A stretch of DNA of 64,000 bases from Glycine soja. Its lineage: Eukaryota > Streptophyta > Magnoliopsida > Fabales > Fabaceae. The stretch covers positions 37,561,562-37,625,561 of the forward strand of contig NC_041010.1 in NCBI RefSeq assembly GCF_004193775.1, given 5' to 3'. Position 1 is the first letter of the stretch; each line of letters begins with the position of its first letter. Both the position numbers and the translations under genes were made by a program. The notes beneath the pieces are model-generated. The model did not search any database. It was given only the letters and a program-made list of their open reading frames with translations, and was not told where the DNA came from. Positions 38,951 through 52,600 of this stretch are shown one piece after another.

Positions 38951-39069
38951 TTTATTTGTCACTGAAATCGTTCACAGGTACAACAAGATTGAAATACAAA
39001 TTTTTTAAAAAAAGGTATACAAATGAGTTAAAATAAAAATCACGTCGTCAACATTTGATTGTAATTCCA

Positions 39070-42000
39070 TCATTGCTCCCTTGTGAACAGACGATCCAAA
39101 TTCTTCAACAAGTAATGAATGGCGCACAAAAAAGAAATTATGGAGACCAACCAACGTAATCCAAATAAACCACCACCACCACCACTTTGTTCAGAAGTAG
39201 CTGTTCTCGCACTCACACCTTCACCACTGCAATGCAAATGGAAAGCTCTTAAGGGTCTTAGACAAATTTCTTTCTCATTCAGATCAATCAATATAATTAC
39301 TCAGTTGTTACCATTAACAAATAATACATACATTACCGGTGTAAAGGTATTTTATAATATTATTCAATCACAAATAATCATGTATGATAAGTTTAATGAG
39401 TTTTAAAATAATTACTTTAAAAGTCATATCAAAAATGATTTTTGATTGATTGATATTGTAAAAAGTTTTACATTGATAATACATGCTAATAAACTCGATA
39501 TTCAATCATGATTCTTATTTTTTTTTCTTTGATTTATATGCAAAGCTAGAGTAAAAATAAAATATTCATTTGGTGTTCAATTTTTAGTTTGACACACGAG
39601 GTAGTTACATGCATTAAATGACTTACCTTGTGGTTGGATGATCTTTAATTTTTGGTGTTGCTGCTGCTGTTAATAGGGTTAGTGGAGCTCCAACTATCCC
39701 ATGTTCAGAAACTTTTTTAGGCCTTGCTTTTGCTGCTGGTCTTCTGGATGGAGCTGGAGCAGAAGGCTTTGGCATTTGTGTTGGATCTTGGGGTCTCTCA
39801 CTAGGAATAGGTACCTGTTTTGCCTGCAATACAATAAAAGGTTTCCAAAGTTGTTTTTTTTATTGAATTTGAACTACAAGTACAACCAATCAAAAGCTCA
39901 AGGATGTGCTAAAATAATAATAATAATAAAGTTTGTTGTAAAAAGTTATGTTCATATTATCTTGAACTCTTGATTGGCTGTATTTGTACCTATAGAAATT
40001 AGAAAGTATGTAGTGTTGCTCTTGAATTTGTGACAAAGGAAGGAATACCATTCACCAAACTTACCAAGTTCCTGAATTGAAGGTTATAGAACATATGGTT
40101 GTATCTCTCCTTTGCCAACTTTTGCTCCTTGTTCAATCTTTTCCAAAAGCCATAAATTGATCCCATATTCAAGACTTTTTTTGCATATATCTTCCATGTA
40201 TAGCTGCAAGGGAAACCCAAGAATCATATTAAGAAATTCAACCATGAATGCAGTTAAAAGTAGCAACACTTGTTAGTTATTAAGAATTACCATTCATTGA
40301 TACGCTGAAGACCGGCTTTTGACATTCTGTTCCAATGCTCAGAATCAATCTTGCACTTTTCAAAGAAGTCAGCAATCTTGTCACTTGATTCATCTCCATT
40401 GTAAGGATCAATATGAAAGCCTGAGACCTCATCAACTATAATTTCAGCTGGTCCTCCTTGATTTGTTGCAAAAGTAGGTAGTCCACAGTTCATAGCCTCA
40501 ATGACTGTGAGACCAAAGGCCTCATACAATGCTGGTTGCACAAAAGCTCCCTTTGAATCTGAAATGCACCGGTACAGCTCACTGTTGCGGTAGCGATCGG
40601 TTTGAGCTGCAATCCATCTGAATTGTCCCTTGAGATTGTACTCCTTCATCAAGAAATGCATCTTCTTGATCTCCTCAGTTTCTTCTCTGTCTTTGGATTT
40701 GGCTGGATTGAAGAATCCTCCAACAACCACAAGGTTCACCAAGCTCCTCAGCCTCTTGTTTCTTGCATACCACTCAACTAGGCCACTAAGGTTCTTCACT
40801 TTGTCAAGCCTAGCCATGGAGAAGATGATTGGTTTCTTCATGTCTTCCAAAAATCCTCTGAGTCCAAAACACATTATAGTTTGAATTAGGCCATCGCAAT
40901 GAAATGACACACTTTCATTACTAAAAAACAAATTGATGATTGAGCAAAGTGCAATGAAACTCACATGTGCTCTTCATTGTCATCCTTACTAAAAAGTAGT
41001 TCTTCAATGGCAGGATGAAATGCGATCAATCGCTGCTCTTTCTCTGTGGAAGGGAAGTAGACAGATTGATCAGCTCCAGGTGCAGCAATGTTGAACTTTG
41101 GATCAAACACGTTGATACCAGAGACTGCGCGACAAAGTCCAGGCATGGTGAATGCAGTGTGTGTTTCATACTGTCCCGGCTTTTGCTTGCTGATGATACA
41201 AAAGAGTGAAATGTTACCCTCATGTTTATCTTGACCATAGGATGCTTACTTGGCATGTAAGAATATCAATATGTCACTCACAATAAAAAATTAAAAAAAG
41301 GCATACCTTCCAGCAATCTCTTGGTATGTACTAGTTATGATGAAATCAGCTGCATTCATTGAGATTATGTCAGCTGTGAACTGACATGAGAAGTGGTACT
41401 TTTCATCAAACGCCATCCATTTGGCGTCGGAGTCCTCATATTTGGTCTTCTCCAAAGCATGAGCAATGGTTGCCTTCATTTGTTATGGGTAGAAGTTTTA
41501 GTTCAAAGTGCTGATGGGAAAAGAATGTGCATAGATAAGCTAGGAGATTAAAATGAACCTGAGTCACTCCAAGTTTAGAAGCCATTAAGGATGACACCAA
41601 GTTTCCATCAGTGTAATTTCCAATTATGAGGTCAGGCTTGTCTTCCATGAGCTCAAGAATCTTGGCAGTAGCATCCTGTTGATGATTAAAGAAATATATG
41701 AATAAAAAGAGACACATAAGCACGCGTTTTATGTTCTGTTATTCTTTTATTCTTCTCACTCTTCTCTTATATGGAAAATGGGAGATATGATTGAGAACAT
41801 GCCTGTGAAAATCTTTCTAAATAAGGGTAGATATCAAAACGGGAGACCCATTGGTGAAGCATTCCCTTGTCTGTATAGAAAGGGACCCTGAGAATGTTGG
41901 AGTGCTTAGTGTGGGTGACAGGTTCTAGTTCTTGGTTACATGTGGTCCCTTTGGCATCTGGTATGAGACGAGTTACCTGTGCATGGAACATTAGTTCAAA

Positions 42001-44550
42001 GCCTCTAGAAGAATGATGAAAATAAGATATGTGATGACTAATGGCTTTTACTTTTTGAAGCATAGTTTGTATTTTTTGTATTAGTAGTTAGTACTTAGTA
42101 AGTAGCCTACCACAAGAATCTGAGGCTTCACATCGAGGCCTTGTAGCTCAATCTTATGGAGTAGCTCCTCCTCTAAGGCCCTTACTTGATCAAGAATATA
42201 TACCACCTGTTAGAACAAAAGAAGAAATAAACAGCCTCAGCCTCAGCCTCATTGAAGTTAATTAAAGAGTAGTGTTACACAACCAGAAGAAGAAAAATAG
42301 TAATACTTTTGACAATGTTCAGCTATATTCAAGAGTGATGGTTAGACAAAATAGCATGGAGAGGACTACTCATACATCCAAATGTCAATGAGCTTAGCAT
42401 GCCAATTCATTTATTCAAAAATTTCAGGAACAAAGTTTTTTGAGTATCTAACTTTTTCTTATATCCAATCATTGAAGAGGAGGAATTCCCACCTGGCCTC
42501 CAGTGTCTGGCAATCCAAGGACATCTGCTTGGCCAAAGTATCCATGAATGGAGAGGATAACTATGTTGAACATATTTGGAAGCCTGCTGAAAAGTGATTC
42601 CAATTTCACTGGATCTGCAGATTCTAGTACCTCGGAGAGCAATTTCATTGTCTCTTTAACTCTTCCTGCAGTGTTGCCCCAACCTTTATCAAATCCCCAT
42701 TCCTTGAACCTGCAGACAGTAATAGGAGATTTTCAATTATGAAAATAGTTTTTTCGCTTGCTCATATGGTTCCTCAGGCAAACTGAAGAAAAAAAGTAAG
42801 AAACAATCAGAAGTAGATAACTATATTATTTAAGATCCTAGCTTAAGAAAGATAAAATTATAATAATGCTAATTCATGATTATCTTTAAAATAAACCAGC
42901 CTATGGATACAATAGGAATCTTCAAATGAAATTCATTAGTACTTTAAAGACATCATCAGATTAGACTTTCTTAACCTTTTTTTTTCCAATCTTTTCATGT
43001 GTATTTACTCACTGTTATCAAAATGGAGGATAAAGTAAAAGAGTTAGATGTTGACCTGTCCTCAAATTTCTGGTATGGTGTGTCTTTGTGGAGTGCAGAT
43101 ACATATGCTTCAGCCACTTTCAGTGCTTGCTGAAGCTTTGGCATGGTGTTCAAGGTGTCTTTGATCATAAGATTCTGCACATTGATAAAAGAAATATGCA
43201 GTCACTGATGTTAAACACTGCTTTTCCAGTATTACAAAGTCATTTTTTTATTGCTTTTTCATGTGTATACATTTCAATCATTTGATACTATCATCCAGGC
43301 TTTTTATTTACCTCTCCTTGATAGTTAAGGCTCAATAAGTAATCCAGCAAAGGATTTATGTTTTGGGAGCTCTCACTCAACCTTGAGGTCAAGATCTTGG
43401 TTGTAAAGTTTAGTCCATTCCCAATAGAAGAAGAAAGAACCATGCGAGGGGTGGAGAAATCAATAGCCCCAAAGTCTAGCTCCAAAGCATTTTCATCATT
43501 TGCCCTGCACATTCAAGTCTGTTCAGCATTTGCACTAACCATTGGCACAAACAAAACACAACATGGCTAGCCAAAGGGTAATAATGTAAATGAGCGGAGA
43601 TATAAGACTGGTTGGATGGTTAAGAAGGAAGGAAAGGAGATAAAGGTGGCAGGTTGGATCCCTCCTGATAACAAAAAATCTAACAATCTAACAATTAACA
43701 TTTGCCGAAAAAAAAAATAATAATGTGAATGAGCTTCAGAGAGAACCACTTACCATTTCTCATCAAATATCATTTCCTTGTACTTCAAGTATTCTACAGC
43801 CTCAATACCTTCTACTTGCAAATCATCTGCATTCACTTTAATATATTCCCAGAAGCCAGGATTAGGCCTCACTGCAAAAGCAATATATGGGGGAACAACA
43901 GCTGCTTCCTGAACACAATTCCAATTTGATCCATAAGTCATATTATTCTCTTGAAGCCCGTGTTTGAGTCTCTCTATAGAGACAAACTCTTAGCTATGAA
44001 ATGAACAAAAACTGTACCTGAGTGCAACTGAAGATGTAACCCAACATGCCATCTAAAAGCTTTTTCCTCTCAACTTTATCTTCAACTGTTTTCTCCGCAT
44101 CATCCATTACATGCTGCTGTTTCATTAACCTTTTCCCACTTGCAACAAACCTGTTTTACATTTTTCCACCCATATAAAAACCTTATGGAAATGAAAGAGC
44201 CAAAGTGTGGAATACAAAAAATATGAAACTCATTTGAGTATGACCATGAACTATTGACATAGGTGATAGGACAAAACTAATACAATTTTGTAGGTGCTTT
44301 TGATATTGTTCTCCGATCAGAATTGGAGCTTTACCTTAATAATCTATGTTAACTTCTAATCCAACTTTTATTATACAATTAAGTTATCGAGGTGAAATTT
44401 TGATTGAAGAACAATACTAACATAGACATATATATAGTACCTGGCAAAGCATCTCTTCATATGGAACCGGCTTTGCTTCAAGGCTTCTGGCATGCTATCT
44501 GTGATTGAATCTGATCTCTTCAAGGCAGAGTTTGAGGCAGTAGAAGCCAT
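39070..44550 (-). CDS. SUS: Sucrose synthase, SUS5/6/7 class with C-terminal extension
   Basis: Fifteen exons join in phase to 921 residues: 44441-44550, 44018-44150, 43754-43908, 43312-43504, 43056-43174, 42493-42709, 42111-42206, 41803-41976, 41559-41675, 41307-41473, 40965-41189, 40291-40857, 40065-40203, 39627-39823, 39070-39226. The enzyme cleaves sucrose with UDP to UDP-glucose and fructose. Residues 1 to about 560 form the regulatory and sucrose-synthase domain ([20 protein letters not shown]). The GT-B glycosyltransferase half follows, with the E-x7-E motif (E681, E689 in [19 protein letters not shown]). N-terminal serines (S13, S15) could be kinase targets, by analogy. The usual core ends near residue 804. 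A further 117 residues are Pro/Ala/Lys-rich, then Gly-rich, then hydrophobic (about 890-911). Such extensions mark the sieve-element clade. The exon 8 donor is GC, not GT. Confidence 0.96.
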
Positions 44551-44644
44551 TTGAGGGCCAGTGACTATAAGATAATAGTAATAATTTGTGTTGAATTAAG
44601 AAAGGGTAGTTTTGAGCATGTTGTTTTGGAGGGTGTGGAGAGAG

Positions 44645-44658
44645 TATTTATATATATT
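44645..44658 (-). promoter_or_regulatory. TATA box of the sucrose synthase gene
   Basis: The minus strand reads TATATATAAATAC about 100 bp upstream of the ATG (44548-44550). This places transcription start near 44615-44620 and leaves a leader of about 65-70 bases. Confidence 0.7.
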
Positions 44659-44659
44659 G

Positions 44660-46217
44660 GATTTATTTGAATAATCAGAAAGAATGAATGTTGGTTATCA
44701 TTTGTCTGAAAGTAAGAGTGGAAGCAAGAAAAGAATATGTGAAATGTTAAGGATGGAGGAGAAAGCAATATATTGTGTCGTTTGATTTAAAAGTGGAGGC
44801 AAAGAATGTTTAAGGAACATGAAGTTGTTCTATGAGGTAATATCATTGTTCTTTTCTTTATTCCAACTCAAATTGCACACGTTGTTATTGAGCGCTTTTC
44901 TGAATTCTGACTAATATATTACTACTATTATTTATATAATGCATATTATTATCGTATAAAATCAATTGCGTATACGTGTGTACACACTACACAGGGAGTT
45001 AGAAAACACTACTTAATTTAAATAAAATTTTACACTATCGTCTAGTTATATATTATTATAAGGAAAAAGTTTATTGACATTTATAACAATTTTTATATTA
45101 AAAATATTTTTTTATTTATTGACATTGACATAATAAAAATCCTTACACTGCTCCTCAAAAAAAAAAATCTTTTACACTACGGTAGATAAAAATTAAACAC
45201 AAAATTACTATGCGTAATAAAAATATGTTTAAGCGTTAACAGTAATGATATACTAATAATATACATGTGACTACCGCAGCTGGATAATTTAATATTGTTT
45301 TAATTTTTTTCAGTCAATTGTATGAAGATACTACTAACTACGAGAATACTAGTAAATTGGCAGCTTTAAAGACCAATATATAATTCTAATTATCATCTTA
45401 TTTAAAAGGTTCAACTATTCGCTTGGTCTTTATTGTTATTAAAAGTTACTAAACTAAATTGTTTCCTAATTAGATTGGATTCCTAAACTATGAATGGATC
45501 TATTTGAAGGATACCTTAGAGTATTGAAACTGACAGAAAATAATTTACAAAATAAGAGATAAATATAGTCATTTCTTAGATATTTAATAATTAATTAATC
45601 ATTATATATAAATTGAACAGTGTCTGATGGCATGGCATGTCTTAGCACAAGACTTGAAGCTAGGGGCTATCCCCTTACTGCACTTTTGTTCTCTCTTCTC
45701 CACCATTTTCACTTTGATCATGTGATCTCTCATACAATGAGTACGGTCAAGTTGGACAACCGTTAAAGATCTCATATTTAAAGTTGTACAAAACTTTTTA
45801 TTTAGTCTATATATGAATTAAATTTCTATATAATAATATAATTTAATAATGTCAACATGAGTCGTCCGAAGAATTGTTTTTATTAAGTTGGATTATAAAA
45901 TCTAAAGATAGATAAGTTATGAACATAAAAAAAAATATGCTCTCACGTCCAGTCAAGCAATGAAGTAATCTTGAAGTAGTAGCGGTGTGGGTGAGTGTGT
46001 TAGGTAGTGAGAGACGTAACAATGTATAAGAAAGGATCATAAGGAGAGGTGAGATCTACTCTCTTTTTTTTATGAGAAGGTGAGGTCTACTCATATGAGA
46101 AAGGCCTCAAGCTTTTGATAGGACAAAACAGGTCACCAATTAGAAAAGTTACCATGTATTGCACCAAAAAAAAAAAATCAAACAAACAAACAGGAAAGAT
46201 AAAATTGATCATGTGAT
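44660..46217. other. Sucrose synthase upstream region and spacer
   Basis: AT-rich sequence holding the promoter-proximal DNA of the sucrose synthase gene. No coding frame with a recognisable domain and no bounded repeat was seen. Confidence 0.55.
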
Positions 46218-47689
46218 TAGGGGTGGGCAAGGATTAGATTTTTAAGAATCTAATCCATATTTATTTAAATGGATTGGATCTTAAATCTACATTCATATTT
46301 TTTTTAAATAGTTTGGATTTAAGATCCAATCCATTTCAATAGATATGGATTTAATCATATCCACTTAAATGTTATAAGGATTTTTTATTTTTTTTTTATA
46401 AATTTTAGTAATTAAACGCTAAAAAGTAAAAACGTAACACTTGTTCATTTAAGAGTTTTTTTTAACCAACCTTGATCAAGATTATTTTTTATTGATCTCA
46501 GTTAGGGTATTTTCGGCCTACCTCAACTAAGGCAATTTGAGCTAACATTAGCCCAAACATTTTTAAATCAATGTCAACTAGAACTATTTTTTGACTAACG
46601 TCAATCAGTGATTTTTTGGTCGACGTCAATCAAGGAAGTTTTTGGTTGATCTTAGGTAAAGTTATTTTTTTGTTGAAGTCAGTTAGGGTTTTTACTCAAT
46701 GTCGGTTGATAATATCTTTTGGCCGACATCGATTAGGGGTTTTCAATCAACGTTGACCGTGACTGGTTTTTGGTAAACGTTGGTTAGGATTTTTCTAACC
46801 AACATCAGTAAGGTTTTTTTTGGTCGATGACAATCGTTGATATTTTTTGGCCAAAATTAGTCGAGCCTATATTTTGGTCAATGTTGACTAGGTTTCTTTT
46901 TTTACGCTGGTTGAAACTATTTTTTGTTGGCGTCAGCTAGGGTTTGTTGGCCAACATCGACCATGACTATTTCTTTTGGTCGGCGCTAGCTAGGGATATT
47001 TTTTGTTGACATCAACTAGGATTTTTTCGATCAACGTCAATTAGAGGAATATTTTGGTCGACGTTAGCTAGGTTTTTTTACTAATGTCGATCAATGATGT
47101 TTTCGGTCGATGTCGACCAAAAAAATCCTAACCAACATCTTCAAAAAATGTCTTCTCTAATATCGACCAAAAAATCTCTAGTCGATGTCAGTCAAAAAAC
47201 CTACCTGATGTCGACAAAAAAATAATCTCGATAGAGATCAGCAAAAAAAAACCCTAGCTGGTGTTTACCAAAAAATAACATCGACTGATGTTGGGTAGAA
47301 AAACTTTGGACGACATCGGCCAAAAAATAGTTTCGACCAATGTTGGTCAAAAAAACCCTTACTGACATTAACAAAAAAATAATCTCAACCGATGACGGCT
47401 TAAGAACATCATCAATTAACGTTGTCCAAAATAACTCTAAACGAGATTAACTAAAAAATAGCTCCTACCAAAGTTAGTCAAAAAAATCTAGCCATCATCG
47501 TCCCAAAAATTGATTGGATTTAAAAATCCAAACAAATATCCAATACATATCCAATTAATTGAATTGGATTTAAAATCCAAAAAATTAGATTTGGATATAA
47601 AATCAAACCATTTAAATAGATTTAAAGTGAATTATATTGGATTAGATATAAATTGATTTTATATATTTGGATTTTTTTTCACAGCCCTA
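46218..47689. mobile_element. Foldback-like hAT element with internal inverted array
   Basis: The ends are TAGGGGTGGGCAAGG and TTCACAGCCCTA, and the flanks are CATGTGAT (46210-46217) and CATGTGGT (47690-47697), 7 of 8 identical, as for hAT. Inside each end are palindromic words based on ggattagattttaagaatc. The core is unusual. The left half (about 46440-47110) repeats variants of a phrase like ttttttggtcgacgtcaatt. The right half (about 47110-47500) repeats its complement (aattgacgtcgaccaaaaaa-like). The whole could fold on itself. No transposase frame. Confidence 0.82.
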
Positions 47690-47697
47690 CATGTGGT

Positions 47698-49400
47698 GTA
47701 AAATTTATGCAAATGCATGCAATATACAATTGAAGACACAAATTATGTTTTTAACATAGCACAAAATAAATAACGAGGTGAAGACCCAAAATTGATTAAC
47801 CGTACGTACGTGTATATAGCAAGGCCCCTTAGTAGGAGTTCCACTTGCCTTTTCGTTCAGTTATTGGAGGAGAATGAAAGGAGAGTCATGGAGATGGATG
47901 TGACAAGAAGAAAAGCAGAAGCAATGAAACCCCGAATTAAAATCTTGTAGTTTGTAAACTTAAAATCATCTGAACCTCTAGTATGGTTGTTGATGAACTT
48001 CTTTAATTTCACACAATGCAAAACCAGCTACAATGAACGTCCATGGCCAGAAGTAGACTAGTGTGTTGCATGCATGCAATTTCATTCATCCATCTAAGTA
48101 GAGACCTAACATCTTAAACAATTGCTTAATTTAAAAATAATATATTTAAAATTTAAGCAAATCTTAAGATAATATCTTTTACTAAATAATATCTTAAAGA
48201 TTAAAATTAAAAAAAAAAATTGTTTCTCAACAATCATTTCCTCATTTAAAATTATATAATTTCATCTTCAATTTTTATAATCTTTTATGGATGATCGCGA
48301 GAATCATGCTTCTATTTTACAAAATTTGGTGATATGTTTTTCAATTTATTCTCCATGAGTATTAAATGGTCTCAACTAGCACCGTTATCACCATTGCAAC
48401 ACACCGTCAACCTAAGATTCTCATGTCAAATATTAAAAAAATGCTTAAATATATTTTTAATCTTTATAATTTAGTATTTTTTTATTTGTTTTTCATCATT
48501 GCAAATTTATTTTTGTTTCAAGTCCTTACAAATTTGTTTATTTTTTTTAGTCTTTAAGACATTTTAGATAATTTTTTAATTGTTCAAAACGTTATCAAAA
48601 GTGTCTTAGGAACTAAAAACAAAAATAAATATGATTTTGCAACAACTAAAAAAAATTTACAAGAATGAAAAATAAAAAAAAATTACAGTGACTAAAAATG
48701 TATGTAAGCAAAAAAAATGCTTCATAATTACAATGTATGCATTTAGAAAATTAATTGTAATTATATGCAAAAAAATATATATATAATGATATAAGATGAT
48801 ACTCGTTTAAATGTGAGTAATATGCAAACACTTGCCTGTTCACATAATCGAGAGAGAAAAAGAAACTGCCTGTTTAACTACGTAATTCAGGTTCGTATTT
48901 TATTTTCCAAAAAAATACTGGTTATGCACATTTAAGGTCTGCTGCTATTGCTAACTACCTATTTTCTACCTTTAACTATCCCTACCTGGATTATATTCGA
49001 ATTGAGTCATGTAAGTGATTTCCCCGAAATAATTACCAATTACCATCACATCATTTGGCGTTCTAGAAAAAGCTGAAACACAAGGACTCGCCTATTCAGA
49101 GGATAATTTCTTATCAAAATGTCGACACTTTTTTCATGCACAGGTTTTCTCTAGTCTTGTGTTGATTTGTATTTTTGACAAAGTTTATGTTGATTTCCAA
49201 AAAGTCATAGGTATCAATTAAAAATATACATGATCGAAAATTCTTTCGCTTATTATAATACTGATTGACAAAATCATTTTATTTTTTCGATAAAAAAAAA
49301 ACTTATATTAGATTTTAAATTCTATATATTATCTTAAACCTTCTTAAGTACCACCACTAAGCAGCAAATTTTATATATCTCATCAAAAACTCGACTCACC
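47698..49400. other. Spacer between sucrose synthase and AGO1
   Basis: No gene is supported. It contains the hairpin MITE at 48443-48709. The last few hundred bases before 49670 would include the 3' UTR of AGO1, whose polyadenylation point was not determined. Confidence 0.6.
48443..48709. mobile_element. Hairpin MITE
   Basis: The left arm starts GCTTAAATATATTTTTAATC. The right arm is its imperfect inverted copy, ending aaaaatgtatgtaagc, with gttattttt-like words on both sides of a central turn near 48590. It is similar in style to the MITE at 17183-17801 (same tagtcttta/ataatttag vocabulary). A-rich flanks on both sides make the target duplication ambiguous. Confidence 0.65.
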
Positions 49401-49672
49401 CAAATTTAACTTCTCGAAGGCAACAACAAAGTAAGAAACTTTCGACAATAAACATAGTTTGCATCAAATATCAGACCCTCATAGCAAAGATAAAACACTC
49501 CACACTGGACAACCTTATTCAACACACCACACACCTTAAATAGTTTCAAAAAACTCAATACTAATGACACAGACCACACCACTGGAGATAGTTTGAAAGC
49601 AGCAAGGGAAAAAGCACTCCTCCACAAAACAAGGTTGCTAAAAGTAATCTTTGGCATGCATATCATATCTTC

Positions 49673-52600
49673 TTAACAATAAAACATAACTCTCTTAACG
49701 TTCTCTTTGAGTGCAGGCAATGGTCTCACAGCAGCATTAGCACCAGGTGCCCGGGTGCTACGCCCTACACCACCACCACCGCCGCCACCCATCCCACGGC
49801 CTGCAACAGCACCACTTGTCATAGAGCCACTATCCGAAGTCTCGGGTTCCATGTAAAACCTTGCACGGAATGCAGCAAGGTGAGCATAGTATGCAGGAGG
49901 CACTGCAATTGTTGAACACCACAAATTAGTTAATGACCACATTAAGAAAAGCACAAATATAATATGAAGATCCACCAAAAAACAAACTATGACAAAAAAA
50001 CTCACCAATTGAAACAGATCGGGTGCACCGAGCATATCTACAAATAACAAGGAACATTCAGTCATAAAATTATATATATATGATCAGAAATTGGAATAGT
50101 GAAAGATGAAAGGCAAATGCAAATTACTTACGTGTAGCAAAGATTATTGGTGAGTGTTTGCAAGGCATCAGCAGTAAAATTGTTTTCATCCCACAACACA
50201 TGGTAGTGAGCAGGACGGCTTGTACCCTGCAGCATCAAAAAAAGCATGAGAACATACCCAACATCAAACTATATCATCAAAATAACACGAGAATTATATT
50301 TAGTGAGCAAGAGAGTAAAAAAGTTCACCTGTATTCCAGCATGGCTGCAGAGATAAAAGTCAAATTCGGTGGGATGGCAGATTTTGGAGTCAACAACAGT
50401 ACCTGCAATATTTTCATTTCCAGGAGTATATTTAGCACCACAGCAGAGAACTTGTTATTATGAAAGTATACACGAAATAGTTAAATTAGAGTAAATACCA
50501 GGCAATATGTTGCCACTCCTGTCAAAAGAACTCTTATCGTGATGGTTGCTGGCAAAGAGCCTTGTGTGGTGACGCTTTTGAACCACCACAAAAGTCACAG
50601 GAGGCTGATAGTTGGGTTCCAGGGATGCACATGCCTGGTTGTGGAACAAAGCAAAGGAAATTTAGTTACCAAACAAAATATTCTCATAACCAAGAAAACA
50701 ACCATTTCTCACCTTTCGAATAGCATCAAGCTCAAACAGTAGAACCTGATAAAATTGACCCTCACTAACACCATCCCTGCACATGATATTTAAAAACCAT
50801 TATCACATAAAACAGATAATAAAATACAACAGATTAATCATCGTATAGTAATCACAACAAAGGCTTTATGAGCATGAAATATCATACATAGAGTAATCAC
50901 AGCAAAGGCTTGATCAAGAGCATGAAATTACCTATAAAATATGATGCGTTGTGGCTTTTGTCCTGTAGCTCTCCTAAAAGATATAAGAAGTTCCCTGCCA
51001 AAAAAATAAAATGAAATAAGAAAATAATCAAGAAAACTAAGATTCATGATATTATCTAACTAAAAAATGTCAAGCAACCCCAATGTCCCAATGTGCATTA
51101 ACCAGCTCACATATGAGAAAAAGGGAAGGAGAGTACTTGATCATTCCACCAGTCACTGTTCCTCTGACTGGATCTTGCCATTGTTTGAAAAGATCCTGGA
51201 TGAGTTCCTGCCTATGAGCTTGGGCACAAACTAAACCAGCATACTTTGTAATTTCAGGATAGTCTTGCGAAGCCACAACCTACAGTTTAAACACACATGA
51301 CTTAATTAAAGTCAATTGCAAAAAACATCTTCTAGTTTGGACCATTAAAAATAATTAAAAAAAAACTTACTGCTGCAATTGATGGACTTGAATCCTCTCC
51401 AGGATGTGGATGAGTCACATCAGCTCCAAAAATAATTGTAGGTCTGTCACTGACCAAGGGAATGCGTCGTGAGAGCGCATCAACCAGTACAGTGTTTCTC
51501 CCTCCAACTTTGACATTAATTTTCAAAGCAACATTTGCAAGGTACTGCTTGCTCATTTTGAAGACATGCTTAGTTAAGCAACATTGTGAAACAAGTCCTA
51601 GATCTGTCTCACAAATACGTTTGAGGTCACCTACACAAAACAAAATTAATGTTTTTCATTAATTTAATCAGTATGAAAGGTAAACAAATTACGAAGCAGT
51701 GAATGAAAAATTACCATATAGTGATCCATTATTATCCGGCAAGATAACAATGAGTAAATCAAGCTCTTTTCCTTGCAGTTTATTCTTGGCATCGTGATAC
51801 CGAGTTTTAAGAACCTTTTCCACTTGATCAGGGCGAGCACTGACTGGGGGAACTACTGGCTCAGGTGTAAATGCCTGATCACATCAACAAAAAAAATTAA
51901 CTAAATCAATAATCAAGGGAACTGAATGCAGGAACAAGTTGTGTAAAGGGAATATCTACATACCATTCCAGATATATAACACATCTGAGCAAGTTCATAG
52001 CAAAAACCGCGGGCAACACTATCTTGAACATTCCTCGAAAAGTTTATGCAGAACCAGTTGTTAACTGTTCCCCCATTAACCATTTTCTGAAAGAAATATA
52101 ATTCAAATTAATGCATTAACACGGTTAATATATTATAAAAATTATAGAAGTATACAATGAACAGTAGTATGTATTTATTTTGTATAGCTACCAGAATGCA
52201 ACAAACATGAAAATACCTTATTCATCATATTCCATTGCCCAACTTGAGGAAGACAATCCTTTTCTCTGCCCGTATCGTGATATTTGAGCTGAAGAGAAGA
52301 TAACATGTCAATTGTAAGCCAATAAAAAATAATGCAGAAGTTTAAAAATCAATAAAATGATAGACAAAAAAATACCCATGGAGCAGGAAGGATGCGAGCT
52401 TCAACTTGAGCAAGCTTCTCACTGATCTTGATCCCAAATTCTTTGGCATAAGGATCTTCATGGTATGCATTGTGGTGTACTGTCTGAACAGTGCAAATGC
52501 ATGATGCACATTATCCCAAGACAAAATAATTAATGCATATACAGAAATGGCACCATAAATAAACACATAAAGCAGGGATTGTCCAACCAAACAAAATCAC

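Noticed and set aside
41797..41800. A GT donor four bases past the GC donor in sucrose synthase
   Set aside because: Using it would shift the frame and give an immediate TGA in the next exon.
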